The notes beneath the pieces were generated by a model, which saw nothing but the letters and a program-made list of their open reading frames with translations, made no database searches and had not been told where the DNA came from. From Streptomyces diastatochromogenes (GTDB lineage: Bacteria > Actinomycetota > Actinomycetes > Streptomycetales > Streptomycetaceae): 33,785 nt of DNA. Made by a program: the position numbers and the translations under genes. The stretch lies in assembly GCA_001418405.1 (NCBI GenBank), contig LIQL01000269.1, positions 1-33,785 of the forward strand, in the 5' to 3' direction. Of this stretch, positions 22,026-30,243 are shown one piece after another. How positions within the stretch are numbered: the stretch's first letter is position 1; each line of letters begins with the position of its first letter.

Positions 22026-23084
22026 CTACCAGTAGTTGGGCAGCTGGTAGCGGTCGGTGTTGGTGGCGTGCCATTCGTGGTTGCCGGCGACCCAGTCGGC
22101 CAGGCCCCGGACGTACCTCTCCAGGAGTGGGGAGAGGGCGGCCAAGGGAGCCGACTCGGTCTCGAACGCCTCGAAGACCTGGTTGTGGATCTCGACGCTC
22201 TTGAGGTAGGCGGCCTTGAGGCCGCGCTTGTCGTTGGCGGCCACCACTTGCGGCAGGTTCAGGTGGGTCGGGTCGCTGGCCAGCTCCTTGGTGAAGGAGT
22301 ACAGGTCGTTGACGATGGTCGTGGCGTTGCACGCCAGGGCGGTGACCCGCTGGACCTCGGGTCGGGCGTAGAGCGCCTCGGGCAGTTCGTAGCCGTCCAC
22401 CGCGTCGACGATGGACAGGCAGGGGCGGAAGTTGTTGAACTGCCGCATGACCAGGTACTCCCAGACCTGCGGTGCGTACCGCGACTGCGACCAGGACGCC
22501 TCGGCGAGGTAGCCGAGGTGCAGCCGGGCCATGTCGTGCACGAACCGGTCGGTCTGGCTGGGCGTGGCGACGGCCGCGTAGTCCTTCATCGCCCAGTAGT
22601 ACGAGCGCAGCGGGCCGTCGGCCTGCATGCCCTCCAGCCACTCCGCTTCCAGCGCGGGGGTGCCGTGGTACGGGTCGAGGGCCGACTGGGCCAGGATCAG
22701 GCGACCGCCGAGGACGCTGCGCGAGGCGCCCCGGCCCTCGTCCTCCTCGCAGTAGCAGCTGTCGACGACGTTCTCGGCGAGCAGGAACTTGCCGGCGGCG
22801 GTCAGGCGTTCGAGGTCGGCCGCGCCGGGGTGTTGCAGGACGACGGCGCGGCCGCACTGGAACTCCGCGAAGTCGCCGCTCCATTGGGCGGGGAAGAGGT
22901 CCAGGCCGCGGGCCCAGGTTTCCAGCCGGCGGTCGATCTCCTTGGCCTTTTCCGGGTCGGCGGGGGCGGCGGGCCGGTACACGAGGCCGGGTACCGCACC
23001 GCTGCGGCGGGCCCGCAGGTCACGGGCGAGGCAGGGCGGTCCGGGCAGCGAGAACCGGGTGTCGGTGTTGGGGGGCGTGCTCAT
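22026..23084 (-). CDS. 2-Methylisoborneol synthase (terpene cyclase)
   Basis: A 352-residue class I terpene synthase that cyclises 2-methyl-GPP to the earthy odorant 2-methylisoborneol. The NSE metal motif is intact (Asn259, Ser263, Glu267 in NDLYSFTKE). The first motif reads DSCYCEE (108-114), with Ser109 where DDCYCED-type sequences have a second Asp. ATG 23084 is firm: GGAG is eight bases upstream and the encapsulin stop only 18 bases away. The protein therefore starts with about 30 residues (MSTPPNTDTRFSLPGPPCLA) rather than the roughly 100-residue Pro/Ala-rich tail of homologues such as the S. coelicolor enzyme, which loads the enzyme into encapsulin. It lies between the shell and methyltransferase genes. 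Confidence 0.93.
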   Translation of the reverse strand: MSTPPNTDTRFSLPGPPCLARDLRARRSGAVPGLVYRPAAPADPEKAKEIDRRLETWARGLDLFPAQWSGDFAEFQCGRAVVLQHPGAADLERLTAAGKFLLAENVVDSCYCEEDEGRGASRSVLGGRLILAQSALDPYHGTPALEAEWLEGMQADGPLRSYYWAMKDYAAVATPSQTDRFVHDMARLHLGYLAEASWSQSRYAPQVWEYLVMRQFNNFRPCLSIVDAVDGYELPEALYARPEVQRVTALACNATTIVNDLYSFTKELASDPTHLNLPQVVAANDKRGLKAAYLKSVEIHNQVFEAFETESAPLAALSPLLERYVRGLADWVAGNHEWHATNTDRYQLPNYW

Positions 23085-23102
23085 GCTTCAGACTCCACCG
23101 GG

Positions 23103-24545
23103 TCAGTCGGCGCTCCGGCCGAGCTGGACGTTCTCCAGAATGCCGACGGCGTCGGGCACGAGGATGGCCTGCGAGTAGTAGGCGGTGACGAGGTACTTGA
23201 TGATGGCGGCCTGGTCGATCCCCATGAAGCGGACGTTCAGACCGGGTTGGAACTCCTCGGGGATGCCCGTCTGGTACAGGCCGACGACGCCCTGGTCCGC
23301 CTCGCCGGTGCGCAGCGCGATGATGCTGCTGGTGTGGGCGCCGCCGATCGGGATCTTGCCGCACGGGAAGATCGGGACGCCGCGCCAGGCGGGGACCTCG
23401 TGGCCGTCGACGTCGGCCGTGCCCGGCACCAGTCCGCGCTTGTTGCACTGCCGGAAGAAGGCGGCGATCGCCTTGGGGTGGGCCAGGAACAGTCGGGTCT
23501 TGCGGCGCATGGACAGCAGCTCGTCCATGTCGTCGGGGGTCGGGGGGCCGGTGTAGGTGCTGATGCGTTGGCCGTAGTCGGCGTTGTGCAGCAGTCCGAA
23601 CTCGCGGTTGTTGACGAGCTCCCACTCCTGGCGCTCGCGGATCTCCTCGGCGGTGAGGCGGAGTTGCTGCTGGGTCTGGTCCATCGGCTCGTTGTAGAGG
23701 TCGGCGACGCGACTGTGGACCCGGAGCACGGTCTGGGTGAGGGAGAGTTCGTACTCGCGCGGGGCGAGTTCGTAGTCGACGTAGCCGCCGGACAGCGTGG
23801 GCTCGCCGATGTGGCCCGCCTGTACCGGTAGCTCCGCCTCCCCCTTGCGGTTCATGGGGCGCTGCTGCTGCTCCGCGTAGGCCGTGAGGTGTGCGGCAAG
23901 GGACGGCGCCCGTTCGGTGAACTCCTCGATCACGTCCCAGGGCAGCACCATCACCACGCCCTCGGTTTCGGCCCGTACGGAGCTCAACCACCGCGGTTCG
24001 GGTTGGCCGATCGCCTCGTCGCCCATCTGGTCGCCGTCCGTGACGACGCCGATGACCTCGTCCTCGCCGTACTTGCCGGGCTTGTACCGGGCGAACCGGC
24101 CGTGTACGACGAGGTATGCCTCGGTGGCGGGCTGGCCGGCTTCGAAGAGGACCTGGCCGGCCCGGACGTCACGGACGCGGAAGCGGCCGGCGATCTCCTT
24201 GAGGACCTCGATGTCGTCGTAGCCGCGCAGGACGGGGAGTTCGGTGAGGGTCTGCGGGATGACCTTGATGTCGTCCGCGCCGTTCTGCTCGAACTGGACG
24301 CGCCCCCGGCCGACTCGGAGCTGCAGACGCCGGTTGACCCGGTAGGTGCCACCCTTGACGTCCACCCACGGCAGCATCTTGAGCAGCCACCGCGAGGTGA
24401 TGGCCTGCATCTGCGGCTCGGACTTGGTGGTGGTGGCGAGTTGGCGTGCGGCCTGTGTGGCGAGGCTGGTGCGCACGCTGTCTGCGGGTGGTTCGAGTGC
24501 GGCATCTTCGGTGACGGAACCGGTGACGCTGTCCGGTGTGGACAC
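23103..24545 (-). CDS. eshA: Family 2B encapsulin shell protein with cNMP-binding domain (EshA type)
   Basis: A 480-residue shell protein with an HK97 capsid fold, made of an extended N-terminal arm (about 1-60), a cyclic-nucleotide-binding-like domain inserted at about 105-225 ([20 protein letters not shown], then [10 protein letters not shown]), and a C-terminal capsid domain ([45 protein letters not shown]). Homologues (S. griseus EshA, S. coelicolor SCO7699) sit next to MIB synthase, and such shells have been shown to package it. The GTG start at 24545 has GGAGG about five bases upstream. Genes for shell, cargo and methyltransferase follow in order with 18- and 32-base gaps. The insert's phosphate-binding segment ([13 protein letters not shown]) departs from the CRP pattern, so nucleotide binding is not assured. 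Confidence 0.93.
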   Translation of the reverse strand: MSTPDSVTGSVTEDAALEPPADSVRTSLATQAARQLATTTKSEPQMQAITSRWLLKMLPWVDVKGGTYRVNRRLQLRVGRGRVQFEQNGADDIKVIPQTLTELPVLRGYDDIEVLKEIAGRFRVRDVRAGQVLFEAGQPATEAYLVVHGRFARYKPGKYGEDEVIGVVTDGDQMGDEAIGQPEPRWLSSVRAETEGVVMVLPWDVIEEFTERAPSLAAHLTAYAEQQQRPMNRKGEAELPVQAGHIGEPTLSGGYVDYELAPREYELSLTQTVLRVHSRVADLYNEPMDQTQQQLRLTAEEIRERQEWELVNNREFGLLHNADYGQRISTYTGPPTPDDMDELLSMRRKTRLFLAHPKAIAAFFRQCNKRGLVPGTADVDGHEVPAWRGVPIFPCGKIPIGGAHTSSIIALRTGEADQGVVGLYQTGIPEEFQPGLNVRFMGIDQAAIIKYLVTAYYSQAILVPDAVGILENVQLGRSAD

Positions 24546-24773
24546 TTTCCCTCCCGGGACGTGAACAGAGATGAGCAGAACGGCCAGTGGTGCGCAGGGT
24601 GGCCGTGCGCAGGGACAAGCGAAACAGGCGAGAGATCATCTCGGTACGGCGCGAAGGGGGGCGCCTTCGCATTCAGGGGGCGTGAACATCAGAATGTTGC
24701 AGAAGAGGCTCACTCGCGCTCCCGCGCGCCCCCTCGCTACCACCATTCACCGGAATGCATGCACCGCGAGCTG

Positions 24774-24797
24774 CACCAACCAGGTACCTCGTTGGTG
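24774..24797. promoter_or_regulatory. 24-bp palindrome in the encapsulin leader, candidate operator
   Basis: CACCAAC (24774-24780) and GTTGGTG (24791-24797) are perfect arms; between them AGGTACCT (24782-24789) is itself palindromic. Only one base pair of the 24-bp dyad is mismatched. It lies just downstream of the predicted transcription start of the 2-MIB operon. Confidence 0.6.
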
Positions 24798-24807
24798 AGC
24801 GCGTCGC

Positions 24808-24836
24808 ACATTAATCCGAACGTCCTTTATTGCCAA
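24808..24836 (-). promoter_or_regulatory. Candidate promoter of the encapsulin-MIB operon
   Basis: On the minus strand TTGGCA (24836-24831) and TAATGT (24813-24808) are 17 bases apart. The minus-35 matches five of six bases, the minus-10 only three. Transcription would begin near 24801, leaving a leader of about 255 bases. The rest of the 441-base gap (24546-24986) holds no gene I can support. Confidence 0.45.
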
Positions 24837-24895
24837 GAGAGTTGGTCAGTGAATGGTCTGGGCGCCGCCTTGGTTCGTCTGCCCGACAACGCCAA

Positions 24896-24936
24896 GTGGT
24901 GCCGTTCAAGGGCGCTTTCGCCTTGAGCGGCACCAC
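24896..24936 (-). terminator. Long hairpin after the alcohol dehydrogenase gene
   Basis: GTGGTGCCGTTCAAGG (24896-24911) pairs with CCTTGAGCGGCACCAC (24921-24936), sixteen pairs with one G-U, around a 9-base loop. It lies 50 bases after the dehydrogenase stop and separates this operon from the 2-MIB operon on the same strand. Confidence 0.75.
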
Positions 24937-24986
24937 GAGGAGGGTGCACCGTCGTCCCGACATCGGGCGCGGCGGGATACCCAACG

Positions 24987-26030
24987 TCAGGGACGTAGCA
25001 GCGGTTTGATGCACTGTCTGGCGTCCATGGCGTGGAACGCCTTCGGTGCGTCGACCAGGTGGAAGGTCGCGTCGAACACGCCGCCCGGCCGGAGGGTGGA
25101 GTCGAGGACGTCGCCGACGAGTTCGGGCATGGTGACCCGGACGTTGGCCCCGCCCCCACTGAGGGACAGGTTCTTGCCGAAGAGCTCCCAGAGGGGAAGG
25201 GAGACGCCCCACGGCAGACCCACGTAGCCGATCCGGCCGCCCGGCCGCGCGCAACCGATCGCCTGGCGCACGGACTGCGACGTCCCGACCGCCTCGATCA
25301 CGTGCCCGCTGCCGCCGCCGAGCAGCTCGGCGACCTCGGCCGCCCCCTCGTCCCCGCGGCCGGCGACGACGTCGGTCGCCCCGTGTGCACGGGCGAGTTG
25401 TTGCCGCAGCGGGTGCCGCGACATGACGACGATCCGCTCGGCGCCGAGCCGCCGACAGGCCAGGGTCGCGCACTGCCCCACGGCGCCGTCGCCGACCACC
25501 ACGACGGTGGACCCCGGACCCACTCCCGCGTGCACCGCCGCCTCGTGCCCGGTGGGCAGCACGTCGGCGAGCGTGAGCAGCGCCGGCACCAGGTCGTCGG
25601 GCGGCACCTCGGGGAGGGCCAGGAGCGTCGTGTCGGCGAGGGGTACCCGCACGCACTCGGCCTGGCCCCCGTCGAGGGCAGTGCCGTCCGGCCCGAACTC
25701 GCCGAAGAACATGCCGCTTTCGCAGGCGATCGGCATCCCGCGCAGGCAGTCGGCGCAACTGCCGTCGGAGGTGCTGAACGGTGCGATGACGAACTGGCCC
25801 GGGCGCAGGGTGGTCACCCCGGCGCCCACGTCCGTGACGATCCCGACGAACTCGTGACCGCTGCGGATCGGCCGGGGCAGCGGGGACGTGCCGCGCAGGA
25901 CGTGGAGGTCAGAACCGCACACGCCGGCCGCCACCACCCGTACCAACACGTCCGTGGGTTCCTCGATGCCGGGCTCGGGGACGTCCTCGACGCGGACGTC
26001 GCCCTGGTGGTGCAGGACCACAGCACGCAT
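24987..26030 (-). CDS. Zinc-dependent alcohol dehydrogenase (MDR superfamily)
   Basis: A 347-residue medium-chain dehydrogenase that would interconvert an aldehyde and an alcohol. Catalytic zinc ligands are the Cys in AGVCGSD (about residue 38) and the His in SGHEF; the Rossmann motif is VVVVGDGAVGQ. The structural zinc lobe reads SDGSCADCLRGMPIAC, with Asp in place of the first of the usual four cysteines. GAAGGAGG lies seven bases before ATG 26030; GTG 26033 directly before it is possible. It is the last gene of a four-gene operon after the LuxC-like reductase (13 bases), suggesting that it reduces the aldehyde made there. This is inference; no substrate can be read from the sequence. Confidence 0.88.
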   Translation of the reverse strand: MRAVVLHHQGDVRVEDVPEPGIEEPTDVLVRVVAAGVCGSDLHVLRGTSPLPRPIRSGHEFVGIVTDVGAGVTTLRPGQFVIAPFSTSDGSCADCLRGMPIACESGMFFGEFGPDGTALDGGQAECVRVPLADTTLLALPEVPPDDLVPALLTLADVLPTGHEAAVHAGVGPGSTVVVVGDGAVGQCATLACRRLGAERIVVMSRHPLRQQLARAHGATDVVAGRGDEGAAEVAELLGGGSGHVIEAVGTSQSVRQAIGCARPGGRIGYVGLPWGVSLPLWELFGKNLSLSGGGANVRVTMPELVGDVLDSTLRPGGVFDATFHLVDAPKAFHAMDARQCIKPLLRP

Positions 26031-26043
26031 CACGAATCCTCCT

Positions 26044-27483
26044 TCACCTTCGTGCCAGCGCGGTGCTGCGCATGAGGAACTCGGCCAGATACCCGTCGTG
26101 CGGAATGCCCGGTGGCAGCCACCAGGTGGGGCGGTCCAGGCCGTAGACGTTGCGGATCGACGGTTCGGCCAGCAGCCCGTCCACCAGGGCGTCGTCCTGC
26201 GTGGCGACGCCGACCACCAGCGACCGGCGCAGTGGTGCGGTGCCGCGCTCCGGTGACCAGGGGGCGACCCAGACGCAGGGGAACGGCATTTCCAGGGCGA
26301 GCTGTTCGGCGGCGGGGTCCTCCAGCAGGTGCACGGCCGGGCGCAGGGCGGCGCTGCCGTCCTCCAGGTCGTGCACGATGCCGGTGTTCCCCATTGGCCT
26401 TGCTCCCGCGGCGCGTTGCCGTAGGAACCCGTCGATCCGCCGCGCCTCGGCCAGTGGCAGGCAGGGGAGTTCGGCGTCCTCGTGCTCCGGTGGCAGCGGC
26501 CGCAGTGCGGCCAGCCGCTCCGCCAGTGCCTCGGCGAACCCCCGGGCGTCGTGTGCGACCAACACCGCGGTCGCGTTCAGGCAGGACACGCCGCCCAGTC
26601 CACCGACCGAGTCGGCGATGACGTCGAGGTGGCGCTCCCACTCCCCGGTGACCAGTAGTTTGACCCGCCCGGGCCCCTGGGGCAGCACCGGCGTGCCCGA
26701 CCAGCCCTTCGTGTAGCGGTCGACCACGTCGTCCCCGCCGAACACCATGGCGAGGTCCCCGCCGCGGATCAGCTCGTCGGCGACACGGTGGTCGCAGGGC
26801 AGCAGGAGCACGTCCTCGTCCGCGAACCCCGCCGATCGGAGCGCGAGGATGAGTCGGTGTGCCGTGAACGGGTCGCGCCGGGACGGCCGGACGGCGACGC
26901 GGTACCCCAGGGCCAGCGCCTCCAGCCACAACGAGTGGACCGCGGGGTGGTTGCCGGACGCGTTGACGCACAGCAACCTCCCCCGGCGGCGCCACAGGAC
27001 CGCGCCGCCGTCCGCCACGTCGCCGTGCCGCCAGTCCGCCGGGAGCGCACCGCGGGGGCGGGCCTGCTCGGCGGCGCCGACCGCGTTCGCGGTGGCCGCG
27101 GCGACGGTGGCCGCCGCGGCCCGGACCACCGACACCGGGACGCCGGTCGTGCGGGCCACCCGCCGGTGGTGCTCGGCCGGCGTGAGCCCGCCGAGCCTGT
27201 CGGTGGTGAAGGCGGTGGCCGCCGCCCGGAACCGCCCGGTGAGTTCGGCCGGTGACCAGCCCGCTGCGACCGCCGGCCGCCGCCGCAGCCGGTCGGTGGT
27301 CCGCCCGACGTACAGCGCGGGGGCGAGCGTCAGCTCCGCGACCGGTCTGCCGGACACGTCCCGGACGGTCTCCCGCCGACTGGTGCGGTAGGTGCCGCCC
27401 GGGACCAGCGCGTCGATGAGTTCGAGCGCGCCGGCCCCGGACCCGGTCGCGGCGGCGCCGGGTGCGACCGCGTCCGCCGTCAT
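26044..27483 (-). CDS. LuxC-like acyl-CoA/acyl-enzyme reductase (aldehyde-forming)
   Basis: A 479-residue member of the aldehyde dehydrogenase superfamily, LuxC branch, which reduces an activated acyl group to an aldehyde with NADPH. The nucleophile is Cys301 in GLGGVSCLNATAVLVA. LLCVNASGNHPAVHSLWLEALALGYRVAVRPSR is the cofactor-binding region typical of LuxC, and LVVGVATQDDALVDGLLAEPSIRNVYGL belongs to the C-terminal part. The start ATG 27483 shares its A with the stop of the LuxE-like gene (TGATG), so the two are translationally coupled, as expected for a synthetase-reductase complex. Unlike lux operons, no luciferase or acyl-transferase (LuxD) gene is present. Confidence 0.8.
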   Translation of the reverse strand: MTADAVAPGAAATGSGAGALELIDALVPGGTYRTSRRETVRDVSGRPVAELTLAPALYVGRTTDRLRRRPAVAAGWSPAELTGRFRAAATAFTTDRLGGLTPAEHHRRVARTTGVPVSVVRAAAATVAAATANAVGAAEQARPRGALPADWRHGDVADGGAVLWRRRGRLLCVNASGNHPAVHSLWLEALALGYRVAVRPSRRDPFTAHRLILALRSAGFADEDVLLLPCDHRVADELIRGGDLAMVFGGDDVVDRYTKGWSGTPVLPQGPGRVKLLVTGEWERHLDVIADSVGGLGGVSCLNATAVLVAHDARGFAEALAERLAALRPLPPEHEDAELPCLPLAEARRIDGFLRQRAAGARPMGNTGIVHDLEDGSAALRPAVHLLEDPAAEQLALEMPFPCVWVAPWSPERGTAPLRRSLVVGVATQDDALVDGLLAEPSIRNVYGLDRPTWWLPPGIPHDGYLAEFLMRSTALARR

Positions 27484-28583
27484 CAGTACGCTCCCACGAT
27501 CACCGGCACACCGGTGAACGCCTCGGCGGGGCGGACGTCGGCGACGGAGTGGCCCGGCCGGTCCGCGGGCGCGGCGACCCGGCGGGCCACGTCGCGTTCG
27601 CGGTTGTTGGGGAGCAGGGCCGACTTGCTGAGGTGGTGCATGACCACCTGCCCCGTCTCCCCGACGGCGACGGGCTCGCCGCCGTCGGGGTCGACGACCT
27701 CGTAGGTGACGTTGGCCGAGGGCGAGTCGAAGGCGGAGTCGCCGTCGTCGGTGCCCTTCCGCTCGAAGGCGGCGCCGAGGGCCACGGTGCTCCCGTACAG
27801 GCCGTACATCGGGATGCCGGGGAAGACCTCGTCGGTCAGCAGGTCCCGGGTGTCCCGGTCCATGCTGGTGCCGCACCAGGTGATCACCTGCACCTGGTCG
27901 CGCACCAGCTGCACCAGCCGCTCGTCCCGTGCCAGTCGCCCCAGCAGCGGCGGCGGTGCCTGGACGGCCCCGATCCGCTGGCTTGCGAGCACGTCGGCGG
28001 TCTGCGCGAGGACGTGGTCGAGGTACCTTTCGGCCTCCTCGTCACGGCCCTCCCGCAGGCACCGGCGCACCCAGCGGGGGTCGAAGTCGACGGCGAACCG
28101 CACGCCCCCGCGGCGACGCGCGTGCTGTCCGGTGAGTTCGGCGTAGTCGTGCGGGCCGCTGGGTCCCATCGACAGCCAGTTCACGCCGCGTGGGTAGCCC
28201 CGCTCGTCCATGGCCCGCATGGCCTGGGCCATCTCGCGTTCCATCCAGTCGGCGAGGTACACCACCCGTTTCGGGGAGCCGGTGGTGCCGCCGCTCTCGA
28301 ACACCCCGATGACGTCCGCGGCCCCGTCGTACCCCTTGGGCAGCAGGTCCTCCACCGGTGTGTGCCGCAGGTCGTCGATCGTCTGGGGGAACAGGCGCAG
28401 GTCGGCCGTGGTCCGCACGTCCGTCCGCGGGTCGAAGTCCAGCCGGTCCAGCCGGTCCAGCCAGAACGGCGTGCCCGTGCGCGGTGAGAAGTGCCACTCC
28501 ATGGCCGCCTGGACGAGTTCGTCCGGGTCGACGTCCGCGTCGAGCGGAGCGTCCAGGACGGCCAAGGCGTCCGCTGTCTTCAT
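27483..28583 (-). CDS. LuxE/PaaK-like acyl-activating (AMP-forming) enzyme
   Basis: A 366-residue adenylate-forming enzyme. The phosphate-binding loop ESGGTTGSPKR is at about 96-106; WCGTSMDRDT, then YGLYGSTV, correspond to the A4/A5 region of the LuxE, phenylacetate-CoA ligase and F390 synthetase group, and GETGQVVMHHL to the hinge region. There is no long C-terminal domain, and the near-C-terminal cysteine used by Vibrio LuxE is not evident, so the acyl group may be handed over directly or moved to CoA. ATG 28583 has GGGAG five bases upstream and is preferred over ATG 28595. It follows the ammonia-lyase by 49 bases, suggesting that its acid is the lyase product. Confidence 0.72.
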   Translation of the reverse strand: MKTADALAVLDAPLDADVDPDELVQAAMEWHFSPRTGTPFWLDRLDRLDFDPRTDVRTTADLRLFPQTIDDLRHTPVEDLLPKGYDGAADVIGVFESGGTTGSPKRVVYLADWMEREMAQAMRAMDERGYPRGVNWLSMGPSGPHDYAELTGQHARRRGGVRFAVDFDPRWVRRCLREGRDEEAERYLDHVLAQTADVLASQRIGAVQAPPPLLGRLARDERLVQLVRDQVQVITWCGTSMDRDTRDLLTDEVFPGIPMYGLYGSTVALGAAFERKGTDDGDSAFDSPSANVTYEVVDPDGGEPVAVGETGQVVMHHLSKSALLPNNRERDVARRVAAPADRPGHSVADVRPAEAFTGVPVIVGAY

Positions 28584-28632
28584 CCCGACTCCCATCCGCT
28601 GCTTCGGCAGTCCGATAACGTCCGCACGTCGG

Positions 28633-30243
28633 TCAGCGCAGCTGGATGCCGGCGGACCGGACGGTGGTGAGGAACTCGCCGCGGGCGACCGCGCCGGCCA
28701 CGGTCTCGATCTCGTCGGACATGTACCGGTCGTGGTCGAGGGTGGGCGCCAGGGAGCGGACCTTCTCGTAGGTGGCCTTGCCGGCGGTGCTGAGCCCCTC
28801 GTACCGGCCGGTGAGGTCCACGGCCTGGGCGGCCGCCAGGTACTCCACCGCGAGGATCTTGGTGTTGTTGGACAGCACCCGACGGGCGTTGCGCGCGGAG
28901 ATCAGGCCCATGCTGACGATGTCCTGGTTGTCGCCGTTGGACGGGACGCTCTGGGTGCTGGCCGGGCCTATGGTCCGGTTCTCTGCGATCAGCGCGGTCG
29001 CCGGGTACTGGGCGCCCGCGAAGCCGCTGTTGAGACCCGGCTCGCCGGCGACGAGGAACTCGGGGAGTCCGTAGCTGAGGTGCCGGTTGAACAGTCGGTT
29101 GCTCTGCCGCTCGGAGAGCACGCCGAGCTGGGTGAGGGCGATCGTGGTGAAGTCCATCGCGAACGCGACCGGTTGGCCGTGGTAGTTGCCGCCGTGGAAG
29201 ACCTCCTTGCCCGGGAAGAACAGCGGGTTGTCGGTGGCGGAGTTGAGTTCGGTGTTCAGGGTGCCTTCTGCGTGGCGCAGCGTGTCCCGTACCGCGCCGA
29301 GCACCTGCGGGATGGCGCGCAGCGAGTACGCCTTCTGGAGGTAGACGTCGGTGCGGGTCACGTCGTCGCCGGACTTCTTGCTCTGGTATTCCGCACGCAA
29401 GTCCGAGTGGGAGACGGCGAGTCGACTGTCGGCGAGCAGGGTGCGCAGGTTGGCGGCCGAGTCGATCTGGCCGCGGTGCGGACGGGCGAGTTCGTGGCCT
29501 TCGGCGAGGAACGGGCTGGTGGAACAGCGCAGGGTCTCCAGCAGCAGCGCGGAGACGATCTCCGACTGGTGGAGCTGGTCCAGGGCCCGGCCGACGACGA
29601 GCGAGCCCAGTCCGGTCATGCCGGAGGTGCCGTTGATGAGCGCCAGGCCCTCCTTGAACCGCATCTCCAGCGGCTCGATGCCTCGTTCGCGCAGCACCTC
29701 ACCGGTCGGGACGCGCTTGCCGTCGCGCAGGACGTAGCCCTCGCCGATGACCGTGCAGGCGATGTGGGAGAGGGTCGCGAGGTCGCCGCTCGCGCCGAGC
29801 GAGCCGATCTCCGGGATCGCGGGGGTGATGCCGAGGTTGAGGTAGAGCGCCAGGCGCTCCAGGATTTCGGGGCGCACCGCGGAGTAGCCGCGTGAGAGGG
29901 CGTTCAGTCGCGCGGCGAGGATGGCTCGGGCCTCGTCCTCGGCGAACAGCGGTCCGACGCCCGCACTGTGACTGCGGATCAGATTGGTCTGCAGCTCGAC
30001 CTCCTTGGAGGGGTCCACCTGCATGTAGATCATCTCGCCGTAGCCGGTGGTGACGCCGTACACCGCGGCCCCGTCGCGGACGATGTCCTCGAACTGCTGC
30101 CGGCTCGCGGCCGCCTTGGTCAGGACCTCGGGGGTCACGGAGCACGGCACGTAGTGCTCCGCGATGCGTCGGACGTCCTCGATGGCGAGGTTCTCGCCGT
30201 CGAACGCGATGGACTCCGTCGTCGTGCTGACTGTCGTGGTCAA
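28633..30243 (-). CDS. MIO-dependent aromatic amino acid ammonia-lyase or aminomutase
   Basis: A 536-residue HAL/PAL/TAL family enzyme. The Ala-Ser-Gly triad that cyclises to the MIO cofactor is at 151-153 (GSLGASGDLATL); the catalytic Tyr is in VYGVTTGYGE (61-70). ELNSATDNPLFF and GGNYHGQPVAFAMDF are the other active-site segments. The substrate-selectivity pair is Ser91-His92 (NLIRSHSAGVG), the pattern of histidine lyases rather than the Phe-Leu or His-Leu of PAL/TAL, yet MIYMQVD after the loop is unlike HutH, so tyrosine or phenylalanine lyase/2,3-aminomutase remains likely. The start is TTG 30243 with AAGGAG eight bases upstream; no ATG or GTG fits. It is the first gene of the minus-strand operon. 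Confidence 0.85.
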   Translation of the reverse strand: MTTTVSTTTESIAFDGENLAIEDVRRIAEHYVPCSVTPEVLTKAAASRQQFEDIVRDGAAVYGVTTGYGEMIYMQVDPSKEVELQTNLIRSHSAGVGPLFAEDEARAILAARLNALSRGYSAVRPEILERLALYLNLGITPAIPEIGSLGASGDLATLSHIACTVIGEGYVLRDGKRVPTGEVLRERGIEPLEMRFKEGLALINGTSGMTGLGSLVVGRALDQLHQSEIVSALLLETLRCSTSPFLAEGHELARPHRGQIDSAANLRTLLADSRLAVSHSDLRAEYQSKKSGDDVTRTDVYLQKAYSLRAIPQVLGAVRDTLRHAEGTLNTELNSATDNPLFFPGKEVFHGGNYHGQPVAFAMDFTTIALTQLGVLSERQSNRLFNRHLSYGLPEFLVAGEPGLNSGFAGAQYPATALIAENRTIGPASTQSVPSNGDNQDIVSMGLISARNARRVLSNNTKILAVEYLAAAQAVDLTGRYEGLSTAGKATYEKVRSLAPTLDHDRYMSDEIETVAGAVARGEFLTTVRSAGIQLR

